From the NCBI GenBank assembly GCA_013397075.1, contig VWZS01003516.1, positions 496,001 to 560,000 on the forward strand: 64,000 bases of DNA, given 5' to 3'. Shown here in pieces: positions 35,900 to 49,300 of this stretch (positions within the stretch are counted from its first letter, which is position 1; each line of letters starts with the position of its first letter). The translations under genes and the position numbers were made by a program. The notes beneath the pieces were generated by a model. That model saw nothing but the letters and a program-made list of their open reading frames with translations, searched no databases and had not been told where the DNA came from. The DNA is from Rhabdornis inornatus (Eukaryota; Chordata; Aves; Passeriformes; Rhabdornithidae).

Positions 35900-36300
35900 C
35901 TTTTCACAGCAGTACAATAACTATCTCTTTAATGAGAAGGGGTGAGGGGGAGGGATGCAGCCCAAATAACAGCACCTGCCTGCTTATGCCACACCGAAAA
36001 TCACAACAGCTAATCCTCCTTGCCTGTCATGTTAATTGTTGTGAAGCTCCTTTTGATATCAAACTATTTGTCCTTTGACTGAAATAAATCAGGCCTTAAG
36101 CAGCACATTTATCTCACCACGATTCAGGAGCAGAGGTGAGATTTATACAATGGGAACAACATACAGCACACCAGGGTGATGCTTATGGGCTCAGCATCTT
36201 CTCCTCAGGAAAAGCAGTCTGTTGACATTGTTCACTACAAAGGAGAAGTTCAAATGCTGTATATTACACTACAGTCCTAATACACCATTTGACATGAGCA
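35900..36300. other. Possible conserved noncoding element
   Basis: AT-rich, repeat-free sequence with TAATCC, TTAATTG, CCTTTTGATATCAAA and CCTTTGACTG words (homeobox- and TCF/LEF-like) close together. Conservation cannot be tested here; the call rests on texture only. Confidence 0.25.
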
Positions 36301-39300
36301 GGAGGTAAACAAAGCAAGGCGGGGGGGGAACGCCTGGCTGGCTTTCACACACAGTGGTGTTTTCAGCTAGTTCAGCAGGATATTTAAGATCTGTACACAA
36401 CTATGGGGCCCAGTAGCTTCATTCAGACTGTTTGTGCATTTGATGTCAGGGGGATATTTAATGGCATTTGCTGGTGCTGATTCGGAAAATGCATTATGGA
36501 AAATGCCCTTCGTCAGAGAGCACAGGCACAGCTCCTCTGGCACAGAGGGAAAGGTAAACTCACAAGGGCTGAAGTCATGGTCTCCTTGCTCTTCCCACTT
36601 GTTAGCCACTGTGGCAAACCATCAGTGAAGGATACTGGGAGAAGGTGCTCAGAGAAAGGTGCATGAAAAAGTCTTCCAGGCTTCTAGTGCAGGGAATCTC
36701 AAGGGTGGGAACTGGGAAAATGCGTCTTTAACATCTTACAGGCATGTCACACAGAGCATCACCTTTCCCTAAGGATGACTAAAAACTCTTGGGGATCCCA
36801 GATGAAGGGCTGAACTCACCCAGGAGTTCGAGTGTTTTCCTGTTCATTTGTTCTACCAGGGCTCAGTTGCTCATGCAACTTCATCCCCCATGCAATTCCC
36901 TCCACAGTCCTGTGCTAATTGCTCCTGAGAGTTTGCAAAGATGTCTCTGAAAGGAGAATCTGGATCCACACGGGCAAAGGGGAGGGTTATTTGCTGCAAC
37001 TCCTCTTTGCCTGCAGGGAGTGCAGGCACAGCAGGCACAAACCTGCCTGAGCTTCACTGAGCACCAGTAAATGCTATTGAAAATTTTCCTATATTCTTTG
37101 GTGGAGGGAAGAAAAAGCAGATAGCCTACAGTGACAGCATCATCCACAATCCAAGAAAATCCCGTTAATCTTTCACACCTCCTAAGAAACACCTGTCCTC
37201 TATTTTTACTGCTCATGTTACTAATGGAAACCAAGCAGTTTGACTTTGTTTGTGAAAACGTGCTGCTCTGGAGAGGTGTTGCCAGGAAAAAAAAAACCTG
37301 TGAGAGAGAAACAGAAAAAACAGCAACAGCCTTTCAAATCTGTTGGTGTTACTGGGAGAAAGAACTTGGGGCCTTCTGATGGGGCAAGTTCAAGAGCAGT
37401 GCAGAAATATTTGACACAGTTTCATCTATTGGGGCTGAAAGAATTTTTACTGATTAAATGAGACTCCCTGGTCTTTTCAGTGTGGAGGTCTCTCTTTCTC
37501 CAGAGAATGACTTATGGGTTTCAGTGGGCTCCTCCATGACTCCCTGGATATGGACAGTGGTGGGGAGGCCATCCTGACTCCCAGAAAGAGGGCTCTGAAC
37601 TCCCACTCCTGCTTTATAGAGCAATGCAAAATGAAGAGCAAGAGCTGTGTCTTCCCACAGACCTTAAGCAGGTTCCCATGCCCACAAATCCCTTTATCCT
37701 CTATGGCAGTGCAAGTACTGCTTTAAAAAAATCAAGCCAAGTGGTCTGGGCAGCATCAGATCTCCCTGGTCTGTGTACCATGTCTCCTTGTCCTGAGGTC
37801 TTCCACATCCCCCTCTCCAGAAAGGAACACACTTCATGGTGAAGTGTAGAAAATGTTACCCATTTGCCTCAATTTACAAGGTGCACATAAAACTGTTTGT
37901 CAGGGAATCTAGTCTTCAGGGATTCACTGAAATAGACTTTACTATGTGGCAGTTCCAGAGCAAGGCAGTAAACAAGGCATATATGTTTAGGGATGATTTC
38001 ACTCTGTTTAAGCCAAGGACTTCTTTCTGTTCTTTGAGGCTGTTTGGTTGAGATGGTTTTGCTCTTGGGTCTGGCTCTTCTCCTGACTGGGCTGCATGAG
38101 GGTTCCCCCAGCCTGGCTCCTGACAAGAGCAACATGATTGTGGGCAAAGTCAATGCCTTATTTATTATGTCTGCCAGCCAGTTCCCTCTTCCTAATAAAT
38201 CCTGAAACCCAGGATTTTAATCAGATCTCCCAGAGCAGAAGAGGTCCCAGTGATTTTACACTCCATTTCTAATGAAAATAAGCAGCCACTGCAGGAGAGG
38301 AGAACCTGTTAGCACCATCACCAAAGGGGAGTATGAGCCATGAGCTTAATTAGACACAGGGGAGTTTGTAGCAGTGAACATGGCCCAACAGCTGGAAAAC
38401 CTTCTCTCATGGCTTGTAGCTTTATTAGACAGCAGAGAGCCCATGCAGGAGGCAGACATGCACAAATGAGCAGGGTGCTGTTGTGTTCTGCTCATGCAGC
38501 TGCTGGTTCTACAGCCCAGCCCAGCTACCTTCAGCATTGCATAAAATCAAGGTCTTGGATTAAAAGCACGTATCTTTTTAAAATCATGTCAATCATTGTA
38601 ATATGCTGTAAAAACGTGCCCATCCTTTACTAAGGGCATTTGTTACACCATGTGTGTGGCACAAGGGGATGTGCACCATTCCTGATCACAGACACTAAAC
38701 GGGGTTAACACACAGGTCCCACACCTGACTCCAGCTGTCCTTGGAACGCCCTTTGCTGCAGGCAGGGAAAATAACTCTGGAGAGACACCGCTCCCTGATG
38801 GCTGGAGGCATCTGGGCTTCACCTCCAGCCAATGCAGCTCCTCATCTGGGGCTGGGAAGTCTGTTACAAACAAGGCTGCACCATCAGTAATGGAGCACAG
38901 TGTTCCCAGGAAGGATTCTCACCTCAGTGCAGGGCATTGCAACCTGGAGAAAGTTGTGGTTTATTTTGTGTTAAATTTACTTGCTTTTGGGGGCTTTCTT
39001 TTGCATACAGCCTACACGAGGTTTGGGGACTGTTGTTTTTGCTCTTCTGTTTTTAACAGGTTTTTGCACCAAAGGACACAGTTTCTATGAGGATTGTTAA
39101 GGCTGTATTCACAGTGGTAGGGAGTTTGAATTTTTATTTCTTAATGACGTTCTTTCTGGCTGCTGGACTTCCTGGCTCTGTTATTTGCTTTCTGTTGTTG
39201 TTTCTGTTAAAACTTGCAATTAACTCGTTATGTGAAAAGAAAGCCATGATACCAGCACTGTAACCTGGGCTGGGTCACTGGCACACATCCATCTACCTGT

Positions 39301-39689
39301 CCATGCCCATCAGCATTTCTCTAGGACAGTCACCCATTTGTGTTATTTCTACTCCTTCCTCTTTGAAGGCGCCTCTCCACTCCCTCATTAATTTTCTTTC
39401 AGTGTCACCAGCAGGTCTAATCTCTCATCAATATGCAGAAATTCACCCCTTCCCCACCCGACTCCCTGCAGGAGCAGTACCTGCAGCCCAGGGGAGCGGG
39501 GCTGCTTCACCTCCCACGTGTCTGCAAAGGTTTCTTCGCTGTTTACAAACATGTTAGATTCGCCCGATAGTCCCTGCTCTGCTTTTCATGTTCTGTGCAT
39601 GGCAAACAGCACTGATCTGTGCCTTGATCTGTAGTCAGCAAAATCACTTGCTTGCATTTGCTACATCAAAGCAGGGAGGAGAGGGGGGG

Positions 39690-40060
39690 GAGAAGCCATC
39701 TGGTGAATTAGCTCTAATAAAAATAAAAGGGGTCTCTTTGCATAATAGAGTATTAGGGGATGATACTGCGGGGTTGTTGGGACAAATGGCTCTAAAGGGT
39801 TTTGACAGCTCATAGGCATCTTGGCTTATGTTGCAATACAAACATCATGAAAGCAGAGCTCCATTAGTCGGTGGCAACTTGTCTATTGATTGCAATGAGG
39901 CCGTGATTTCTTCCCCATATAAGTGTCTCGGTCAGCTGAATCTCATTACAACAATGTGCAAAGCATTTATTCAATATGCTTGAGCTTCATGGCTTGTTCG
40001 TTTCTTCTACTGTTTCTATAAAGCTGCTTTAACATTTCCACCGTTCATTGCTCACACAAG
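39690..40060. other. Possible conserved noncoding element
   Basis: Repeat-free block with an octamer-like TTTGCATAA (39737-39745), a CArG-like CCATATAAG (39915-39923), ATTGATTGCAATGA and CATTTATTCAATATG words. Its even, motif-dense composition resembles vertebrate developmental enhancers. No alignment was available. Confidence 0.28.
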
Positions 40061-41084
40061 TTGCTCTGCTGCTTGGGGTCTTTTGGTGGCACACAGGGGC
40101 TTTTTCAAGGTGTGTGAAAGGCAGTCCTTATGTGATACTTGTCTAATTTCTCTTTGCAGGAGAGCAGTTTTCCTGGGGAAGAAGGAGATCATCCTTGAAG
40201 GAAGCAGGACACAAAGGGGCCACAGCCCCCAGCCAGTGGTTAAAATTAGCCCTGTTCAATTCAAAATGGTGGTTTTTAATACCCACATCTTATGGGACAG
40301 TCTGGGTAAAAGAAGACTTGAGAAGACATAGATGAGGATGACTTGCAGGCAGTGAGTGGGATTTTATTTTTAAAGTAGGTACAGTTTTGAGGCAGCTGGC
40401 ATCATCTCAGATTTCATTTGGAAACTATCTGCTCCAATTTGCTCTACACAGAAAAGAGATTAGGATTCTATTTTTGTTTGATTCTGGTCAGACCTTTCCC
40501 TTCCACCACACGCACATCCAGACAAAGATGCACACACGTACACACCTGCCCACACGAGTTAGCCTCTCATTTCAAACATATTTAAGGGTCAGGCTGCTAA
40601 AGAGTCAACACGCATTCATGATTTGGTGGATAAATAGAAGATTGATTGGCTGGAAAAGACTTTCACTGATGGGGAAATGGCTGCAGGTGCCCTGCTGCAG
40701 GGAAAGCACACCTGAAAGCACAGCTGATGACTGGTTACAGCAAATCTTGCTGGAGGTGAAGTCCTAATTCTGTTTTCTGCTTACTCATGCAGTGGAAAGT
40801 AACTGCATAACATAACTGCAGCCATGTTCCCTTGCAGGATTTATCTGTTTTTTCATTGTATAAAATACCTCACTATGCTATGGATCATGGTAGATCTAAA
40901 TGACCTAAAGATCATACAGATGTAAAAATTACCTGTGTCCCAGAGATTTCCTCATCCACACAGACAGGATCATAGCCTGGCAAGGAAAAACAGAGAAAAC
41001 TATTCACAGCCAGCTGTTGATGGCAAGTCAGGGAAAGCACAGCCAGTGTGGTGTGGCTGTGCTGGTACTCTGCGTGCTCACAGA

Positions 41085-41610
41085 GGTCTTGGCCAGGAGG
41101 GACCTCTCAAGGTCTCTACTCCAACCTCCCACCTGGAACAGGACTGTGGCCAGCACTGGATCAAGTTAGCCATGGCTTCTTCTAGCAGAGCTATGAAAAT
41201 CTCCAGAGACAGAAGCTAGAGCAGGCTGTTCCATGGCTGCAGAACCCTCCTTGCAGAGCATTTTCTCCCTCTGTCCACCCTGAACTTCCCAAATCACAGC
41301 CAAGGCCATTGCCCTGTACTTGAGAATAGCTCGGTTCCTTTGTTGCTGTAACCATGTTTTCTGTAGGCTGCTATCAGCTTAGTCCTTAGCCTCTTCTTGG
41401 TCAGGAAAACTAAGTCCAGCTGCCTTGTATCTCCTCATGGGGACTAAGGTCCATCTCCACAGGACCCTCTCAAGCTTCCCTACACCACCTTGAACCAGGA
41501 CACCTGAACTGGGCACAATATTCCGTATGAATTCCATAAGAGAGGAGGGAGGAAGCCTCTCACCTGGTGGCCACATTCCAGCTAACACAGCCTGGTACAT
41601 GGTTTGCCTT
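41085..41610 (-). mobile_element. Old CR1 LINE 3' fragment
   Basis: The reverse complement of an older CR1 subtype. It shows GGAGGGACCTCTCAAGGTCT followed by TCCAACCTCCCACC, then GCCATTGCCCTGTACTTGAG, TCTCCTCATGGGGAC, ACCTGAACTGGGCACAATATT and a CTGGTGGCCACATTCC word, all in family order but with many changes. The upper boundary is approximate. Confidence 0.65.
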
Positions 41611-44600
41611 GTCTGAGATGGCAGCATGGGGTTGGCTGGAGTCTGATGTGGCAGCCTCAGTCATTTTTGGCAGAGCTGCTGGCCAGGGGGACATGCCACA
41701 GTCTGTACCCATGGCTGGGGTTGTTGCAGCCCTTGTGCAGAGCGTGCACATCTCCTCATGGACTCCTGGCCTCTCCTCCTTTTATAGCTACAGATATACA
41801 TATAAATATGTACATATGTATACAGGAGAAAAGCTATATGAGGAATACAAAACCAGCTGGGATCTAGGAAGTAAAATCCATGAAACAGAAAGCTGCTGTG
41901 GCAACAGCTATTGTGCAACTGAAATTATCCTCATGAGTGAGAGGACACACAAATTAAACGATCCAGAACTACTACAAAAGAGCTGAGCTGTAAAAGTGTT
42001 ACCAGTACAGAGAGACTTAAAACTTCCCAACACCTGTAATTAGGTTTGTGTCAACATCCTTTCCCTTAACTTCACTTTGCACAAGAGCAGACCTGGCTCC
42101 TTGCTCAGACAAGCTGTTACCCTCAGCCTCCCCAGGGCAGCTCAGCTGGTTTCTTACTCTGCACCACACCTGGGCTACTTCCAGCAGTTGCAGCAGAGAA
42201 GAGCAGTGAGAAGCTGCCGGTGGTGTCAGGTGACTGCAGATCAAACAGGAGATGAAGAAAAGCTCCTCCTGCCTCTCTCAACTCCTCCAGGCCTCGGTAC
42301 AATGGTTTCTGGACAGAGCCAGGTAAGCAGGTGATTTTGGGCAGTAAAATACCCATAAGTTTGGAGACCTGAATTCACCAAGCCATTCTGAACTCCCTCT
42401 CCAAACAGCCTGATGCCAAAATTGGGTGCATCCCACCTGTGTACACCTGATGTGTAGCCAGGACAAGCACTGTAGGACAGTGCAGGCTCAAGGACCTTGA
42501 TCCTTTTGTTTCACTGTAAATGTTTAGATACCCAAGGCTAGTGCTTTCTGTGTTAATCATCTGTGACCAATATTGTGCCCTCTTCAAGCTGTGCCTCCCC
42601 TTTAAGCAGTGGGCAAGCCAAACATCTGCTCCAAGCAGCTGAATTGCATCATAATGACTTTCTGTAGCTATGCTGCAAACTTTTAAGTCTCCAGCCTCCT
42701 CTTTGTCTCAGTGCTGCTGCTCACCAGTGCTTCCAGCAAGGGGCAGATAGTGTTTCATGTTGTTTCTCTGGCTCAGGATTATGTCAATAATTGCTAAACA
42801 GAGTAAGTCCCTATATGAGGAAACAGCATTTGGCTCTAATAGGAACCAAGTGTCAGTGTGAGAGCACTGAAGGAGGGAGAAAGGGGCAAGAAGCACAAAG
42901 CAAGCACAGATCTCTCCCTTCCCTTACAATATTGGTAGGGTTTCAAGATTTTTCCAGTTCATATTCTCCTAAAGTATAGCACCCGACAGCTTTTCAAAAG
43001 CAAAAAGACACAATCTGCTCCAAAAACACCATTTCTAGAAGCACTGAGCACGGGGGGAGGTAATTTCCCTGTGACAGAGCTGTCAACAAAGCAGCTGTTT
43101 GTAACATCATAGCTTGGCAAACCTACTCCTATTTAAGTGCTTTCCCTTTTGGCTTTGCTCTGTACTTCCCAGCTTCAGAGTACTAGAGCAAAAACTTCCC
43201 TGGTGCTGGAGTGTTGTTTTGAATGGGGATGAAAGGGGGCATGCTGCAGCAGAACAGTTATCAGCCAGAAGGTAATTACAGGTGGCCAGTGGTGCAAAAG
43301 CCATGGTGGCAGTACACGCAAAAGTTGGGAGAGGCAATTGGGTGATGGTCTGAAGTGGTGATGCCCAAAGAAACCATCAGGACTGTGACAGCCATGAGAT
43401 GGGGTGCCCAGTGAGTTGTAAAACATGTAAGAACTTCATATATTCTGCTAATGCAAAGTGCTTGTGAGTCATGGTGTTCCTGGCTGGAAATGGGGATGAG
43501 AGGACCCGCATGCCAAGTGACTTCTTCAAAAATTGGCTGCATAAAGCTGCTGCATTTTGCAGACATGGTCTTGTATGATGCTGACCAGGTAGAAATTCAG
43601 ACAATAGATTATGCCATTCTCAACAGTTTTTGGCTGTGAGTGATTCCTGAACACCACATTGCTGAGAGAGCAATCTCAGCATGTTTGTCCTATATTTTGC
43701 CTTACCAAAATAAAATTCTAAAAGAGCTGGTCCTTCCAAAGAGGATGAGATGGGGCCTGGGTGCAGCTTTAACAAAGCTTTTACTCCCCATTCCCTGCAT
43801 CCCCACGTGTATCCATCCTCCACATCCTCTTCACTTTCAGCTGTGGTTTCCAGAAGCAGCACCTTTCTGCCAACCCAGCCCACAGCTGCCAGCAGGGCTC
43901 TGGTGCAGCAGCATGACCAAAAGCAGCACACAGGTGTTGCCCACCTAGTTTGGGATTCAGCTCACCTAACCTGGAGCAATTCACCCTCTCCTCCACCCGC
44001 AGTTAGTCAAGAGAGACCAGCAGAGGCTGATTTGTCTCGCTCCAGAGCAGATGTCAGAAGCAGATCAGGTGTATCACACCTTGGACGTGCCTGCTTTCCA
44101 TTCAGTGTGAAAGGAACATGACAGCTCATCCCAGTGAGAGGCTTGGAACCAGGTGGCCCAGCCTGACCCAGGGGCTCCCACAGGCAGCCCAGATCCCTGA
44201 TCTCTGCCATGGAAGAATCAATATCATCCTATCAGGTGACATTAGCATGTGCCTGCTCCTGTTCCCAGCAGCATCCTGCTCTCAGGTATCAGGGACAAGC
44301 CTTACCAGAGAGTTCAACACCAACAGGGTGAGGGGAGACCAGGAAAATGTCAGGACCCAGCCTGAGCAATGCACAGAGATGTTCCAGCCCAGCAGAGTGC
44401 CTCCACAGGGGCTGCAGTGCCTGTGGCAGTGACACCTCACTCCCCCTGAAGGAGTCCTGGGTACCTGGTGGCAGGGCAGTGGCTGACTGTGTGATGCCAG
44501 CGGAGTCATCCTGCCATAGGGCTGTCTGGGATTTTTGTCACTGCTGAAATCCTGCCTGCCTAGCAGCCTGCTAATGAGCACCACCAGAGGGACATCACCT

Positions 44601-45375
44601 TCCCCAGGAAAGGCTAAACGGCGTGGCAAAGAAAACAACAGCAAGGGTGGTAGAAACAGACCTTGCCCTGCTTCCAGCTGAATCACGAGCCTCAGGCTGC
44701 TCTGTGCATCTGAAGGGCCGGATGGGCAGCAGTGCTGACACTTCACTGGGAAGCCACCGCCGGCCTGTCACTCCACATATTCAGCATTTTCTCACAAGCC
44801 AGGGTTTTGCCAGGACACACAAGCTGATTTCATCATGGTTTGAGAGTGAGACATCAAGGTCAGGGAAGGCTGTGCTCCATGTGAACTGGCTTGAACCCCT
44901 GCTAGATACCCTGACTTTCAGATTGGGACATCTTTCCCAATTATTGCTGCCCCATTTTGAAGCCCTGAGATGTACATAAAGCTAGTGAGATCAGGCTTGT
45001 CTGAAGCCAGTTACTGCTCCTGTCCTGCAGGAAAGTCTCCTGAGTGCAGACACAGCACCGTCAGCTGGCAAGGTGTGCTTGGCTCCAGGACCAGCACTCT
45101 CCTCACCTCAGCATCCAAACCTTGGCCACCAGTCCCTGGGAGTAGAGCCTGGAATTACATTTTCTCTGTAACTCCTGCAAATGTCTCTGAGTAGCACACT
45201 GGGCATTACAAATAAGGTGTATGATGAGGTCTAAAGGATCTTTCTGCTCAGAGGCTCTGTTCCCAAGTGCAGGGGGTGGTGGCAGTGTCCCTTTCCCAGG
45301 GACAGCACGCAGACATTTGCTTAGCCCAGAGATGCTGCTGTGGTTGCAGCATCTTACCCAGATGTAGGTGAGCAC
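41611..45375. other. Unannotated noncoding sequence
   Basis: No exon was recognised. An AT-rich microsatellite-like patch lies at 41790-41822. Open frames of 100-154 codons in the GC-richer part (43600-44980) overlap on several frames and show no family motif. Confidence 0.35.
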
Positions 45376-46373
45376 TGGGATGGGTAGAGCCTGGCTGGAG
45401 GCCAGGTGCCCATCAAAGCTGCTCTGTCACTCCCCTAATCATCAGGGGAAAAGAAATATAACAAAAGACAGGTAGAAATAAGGGCAGGGCAATCACTCAC
45501 CATCAGGGCAAAACAGACCTGACTTGGGGGAAAATTAGTTTAATTTAGTGCCAGTCAAATCAGTGTAGGATAATGAGAAATAAAAACTAAATTTAAAACA
45601 CCTTTCTCCCCCTCTCCTTTTTAATTCAGGTTTAACTTTACTTCCAAATTCTATACCTCCTCCCCCACAGCAGCTCAGGGGGAGAAGAAATGGGGGCTGC
45701 AATCAGCTCATCACAGTTTCTCTGATGCTTCTTCCTCCTCAGGGGGAGGACTTCTCACATTCTTCCTACCACCAGGGTGGGGTCTCTCCCAAGGGAGACA
45801 GTCCTACATGAACTTCTCCAAGGTGAGTCCTTCTCACAGGCTGCAGTTACTCACAAACTGCTCCAGTGTGGGTTCCTTCCATGGGGTCACGAATCCAACC
45901 AGCAAAGCTGATGCAGCATGGGTTTGCCGTGGGGTCACAACCTTCTCTGGTCATCCTCCTGCTCCAGTGTGAGCCTCCTCTAGGGGCTGTGTGTGGATCT
46001 CTGCATCCCCATGGAGCTCTGCAGGACACAGCTGCTCACCATGGGCTGCACTGTGGGCTGCAGGGGAATCTCTGCTCCAGCAACTCCTCCTCTCCTGCAC
46101 TGACCTTGGCATCTGCAGAGTTGTTTCTCTTGTTTTCAGTCCTCTCTCCAGCTGCAGTTTCCATTTGCTGATTGGGTCTTTTCCCTGTTAAATATATTAC
46201 CCCAGAGGTGCTGCCACAGTCACTGATGGGCTCAGCTTTGTCCTGCAGTGAGACCATCCTGCAGCCAGCTGGCACTGGCTCTGCTGGACATGGGGGAAGC
46301 TTCCAGCAGTTTATCACAGAAGCCACCCCTGTAGCCCCCCTGTAGCTAAACCTTGCCATGCAATCCCAATACA
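45376..46373 (-). mobile_element. Solo long LTR (avian ERV, about 1 kb)
   Basis: On the minus strand the element begins TGTATTGGGATTGCATGGCA at 46373 and ends near CTACCCATCCCA at 45376 (998 bp). Shared features of this long avian LTR type are a TATA-like ATATTTAA (46188-46195), repeated CCC..GTGGAGCA-type units (45780-46060 on the opposite strand) and a GAGGAGGAAGAAGC segment. Just outside the ends lie AGCAC (45371-45375) and AGCAT (46374-46378), a 5-bp target-site duplication with one mismatch. No internal sequence is attached. Confidence 0.82.
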
Positions 46374-49300
46374 AGCATTCAGCCCAGCAAAAATTGCTGA
46401 TCTTACTGGTGGTTTTAATAATTTTCATAAAAAGGACACATGGAAACAAAAGGAAGCAAGTAAACAAACTTTCAAAAAGTCATTCATGCCATTAGCTCTT
46501 CATTTTTTCATTTAAGTGCCAATTGAACACATGTAGGAAAAATCAGCCTGCCATGCTTGGTTTCTGGCACTGTTTATAACTGCCAGCTAATTGTATTGAA
46601 TGATACATCTACTTGATGTATTTCATATTCAAATAAAAAACAGAACATAAGACGATCATCATGAAAATGTCTTGAATGCGTCAGAAGAGTGTGAGAGGGA
46701 TTAATTTATTAATATTTAATGAGTGATTTGAAAAGGTGAAGCGTCTAAAAATGAAAAGCGCTGTGAGAAGTCTGTTAATGATGAAAAATGCTGGATATAT
46801 TTTATTTATGCAGTTTGACTACATAACAGCCAAAAAATGCAAGTCCAAACAAGGATGAAGAGACAAACACTGCAATGGAGAATTTGTCTCATGAGACGTG
46901 CACTGAGTCCACTAAATGAGCATCTTTCCTCTCTGGGAGCAGTGTTCAGTGCCTCAGGGTGGGTTAAGCCTGGCAGGGTCAGTGCTGGCTGTGGGGTCAG
47001 GTCCCAGGGGCAGTGACAGCTCTGAGCTCTGTGCTGGGACATGGCCTTCCCTTCCCCTGTGTCTCATGTGAGATGCTTGCACTTCACCAGTGCCCCCAGA
47101 CTTGGACCTCGCCCAGCTCCTGCTCCCTCCCCTGGCTCACTGATCCAACAGGTGGAGACACTGATGTGAGCATCTACACCCAGGCATTTGCTGCTCGGGT
47201 TTGGGCTTGTGTGGGGTGACTTATACAATGTCTTGGGTTAGGACCTCCACAAAGCTTTTTTGCTGTCAGGCACAGCTTTGAGCTGTTTTGTGTAGTGTAG
47301 GCTGAAAAGTCTGTGCTGTGCATGCCTTGATAACAAATACATACATAAAAATAGATTTGCGTGCTCCTCATGCACCGCAAACATTTGAACGTAAATCAGA
47401 TTGCCCGCAGGCAGTGCACTTAGCAAATGCACACCCAGCTGAGGTGTGAGCAAGAAATAACCTTCAAAGCTATCAAAGGCTGCTGTTTGCTTGGGTTGGG
47501 AGGCCAAGTGAAGGCAAAACCTTCCCTCTGACTGCCTTGTACCGTCTTTACTTTGATATACTGTCAGCTGCACTTATATCATCCTTTGCACATGCAAATA
47601 CCTTCCCCACCTTGGCCTCTTTCAATTTCCAGCTGGTTTCACTATGGGAAAATATTGACAAAGGCTTGTTGCATTTTCTTCCTTTCCTAAACTCTCCTGA
47701 AAATTTTTTATAAGGAAACTACAGATGACACAGAAAAAAAAAAAATTAATCTTTATTAATTAATTTTTTAAAAAGGATTTTGTATTGAATTAAATGTTTG
47801 ACATTAGCACAAACATAGGGCTATCAATGTCTTTATTGAATATCTATTGAATGTAGTGATGATAAGGATCGAGCATCCACATGGGATGAAGGTGAATTCT
47901 CTTAACCGCCGCCCAGCTTAACCCAGCACCTCTTGCCCCCTGTCGTGAATATAGTGTCCTCTTTCCCCAAAGACAGAGACAGTGTTACCTGCAGTAAAGA
48001 AGCACTGATGATTCTGTGATGGGTTCAAGTTTGATTTTGCTGTAGATTCTGCATCAGCTGGGACAAGATGCTTCTTCTAAGCACTCTCACTTGTCTTAGC
48101 AGGCAGAAGAGGGTCTCTTATTTTTCCATTTTGATTTATTTATATCATTAGAGTCAGAAGGCTTATTAAATATGAGAACAAAGTGCCTGACGTGGGGCCT
48201 TTTGGTGTTAATATAAAGAGCATGCAAAAGAGCATGCTTGCATAAATGTGTAGTCTTACACAGACAGACAAGAACTTTAGTGAGGTTTCCTGAAGGAAGT
48301 CTCTCCTAAGCATCATCACTGGATAATAGGCTGTGACCTCAGCCCAGCACAGGGGAAAATATGGAAAGAAGAGCTTCTAGGGAAAGAAAACAGACCCTGC
48401 TGATCCCAGGAATACTCTCTGCCCTGGCAACTCACCTGTGTCCTTACTTGGATGTCATTCCCTTAAAAGGAATTAATGTACCTGGTGTCTACCCTCACAT
48501 TCTCAAAATTGCAAGGTGGACTGGAATAATTTGGTCCTTCTCCATCATCCTTAAAACACAACTGTAAGTGAGTTTTCTCATACCAGCTCTGATCCTGAGT
48601 CATATTTTTGTTGGGTTTGGGCTACAGAACCTTCTTCGTCATATATCATTCATGCCAGATATCATTTAAAGTCTCTTTCAACAGCTACAGGTTCATTCCC
48701 TTTTCTCTAAACTTAGATGTGAACTCTCTATTACTCGTATACTCACTAAATGATATCACTTAATAGGTTCTCTTTGCCTCTACCACATTTCCATAACTTG
48801 TTCTTTAATCTTCCTTTGATCCTGAATACCAGAGAGATTTATGTGCAATTTATTCTTACGTTGTTGTACTTGTTTAATCTTTCATTTTCAGTTGGATTCA
48901 TTTTCAAACAAGAGTGCTTGTTACAGGTTCAGATTACTGTTGACAGCTGGGACCTACCTGCTCTTTCTGAGACAGGTTTCCATTGCTGTGTTTTATCTTT
49001 ATCAGTTTCCTCTCAACATGCATTTAACTCAAGGGCTCCAAGCAAGTCCATGGAACTCCTTTCTGCCTTCAGAGGGAGACTGGGGCTTTCCCTTTCTTTG
49101 GCATGTGTTTGATTAGCCCTTCTTTCTCTAAAGGCAAAAATCATGACATCCCTTTTTCCAACTCAGGCAGCTGGCTGATGATCCGTAACATCAGCTCCAT
49201 CCCTTTTCCCATTGCTTTGATCAATGAATGCAGCTCTCTTTTATCTAATATTTTGGTTTTTTTCTTGCAGAGCAAGTTATCGACACATTTGTTGCCTTAG

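Larger units (their letters stand above)
24320..41084. other. Long noncoding interval without recognised genes
   Basis: About 16.8 kb with no exon or transposon family I can name. It holds the palindrome cluster at 28533-28588, short local duplications (29661-29695, 35505-35540), a T-rich run at 35672-35702 and a CA-rich patch at 40500-40560. AT-rich blocks with clustered transcription-factor-like words lie at 33160-33330, 35900-36300 and 39690-40060. The absence of recent repeats over so long a stretch fits a regulatory gene desert, but this is inference. Confidence 0.35.

Noticed and set aside
36820..36840. GAGTTCGAGTG as a tRNA T-arm
   Set aside because: No matching acceptor stem, D-arm or A-box could be found at the right distance.
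46036..46467. 143-codon minus-strand frame
   Set aside because: It lies mostly inside the long LTR; no retroviral or host protein motif was seen.
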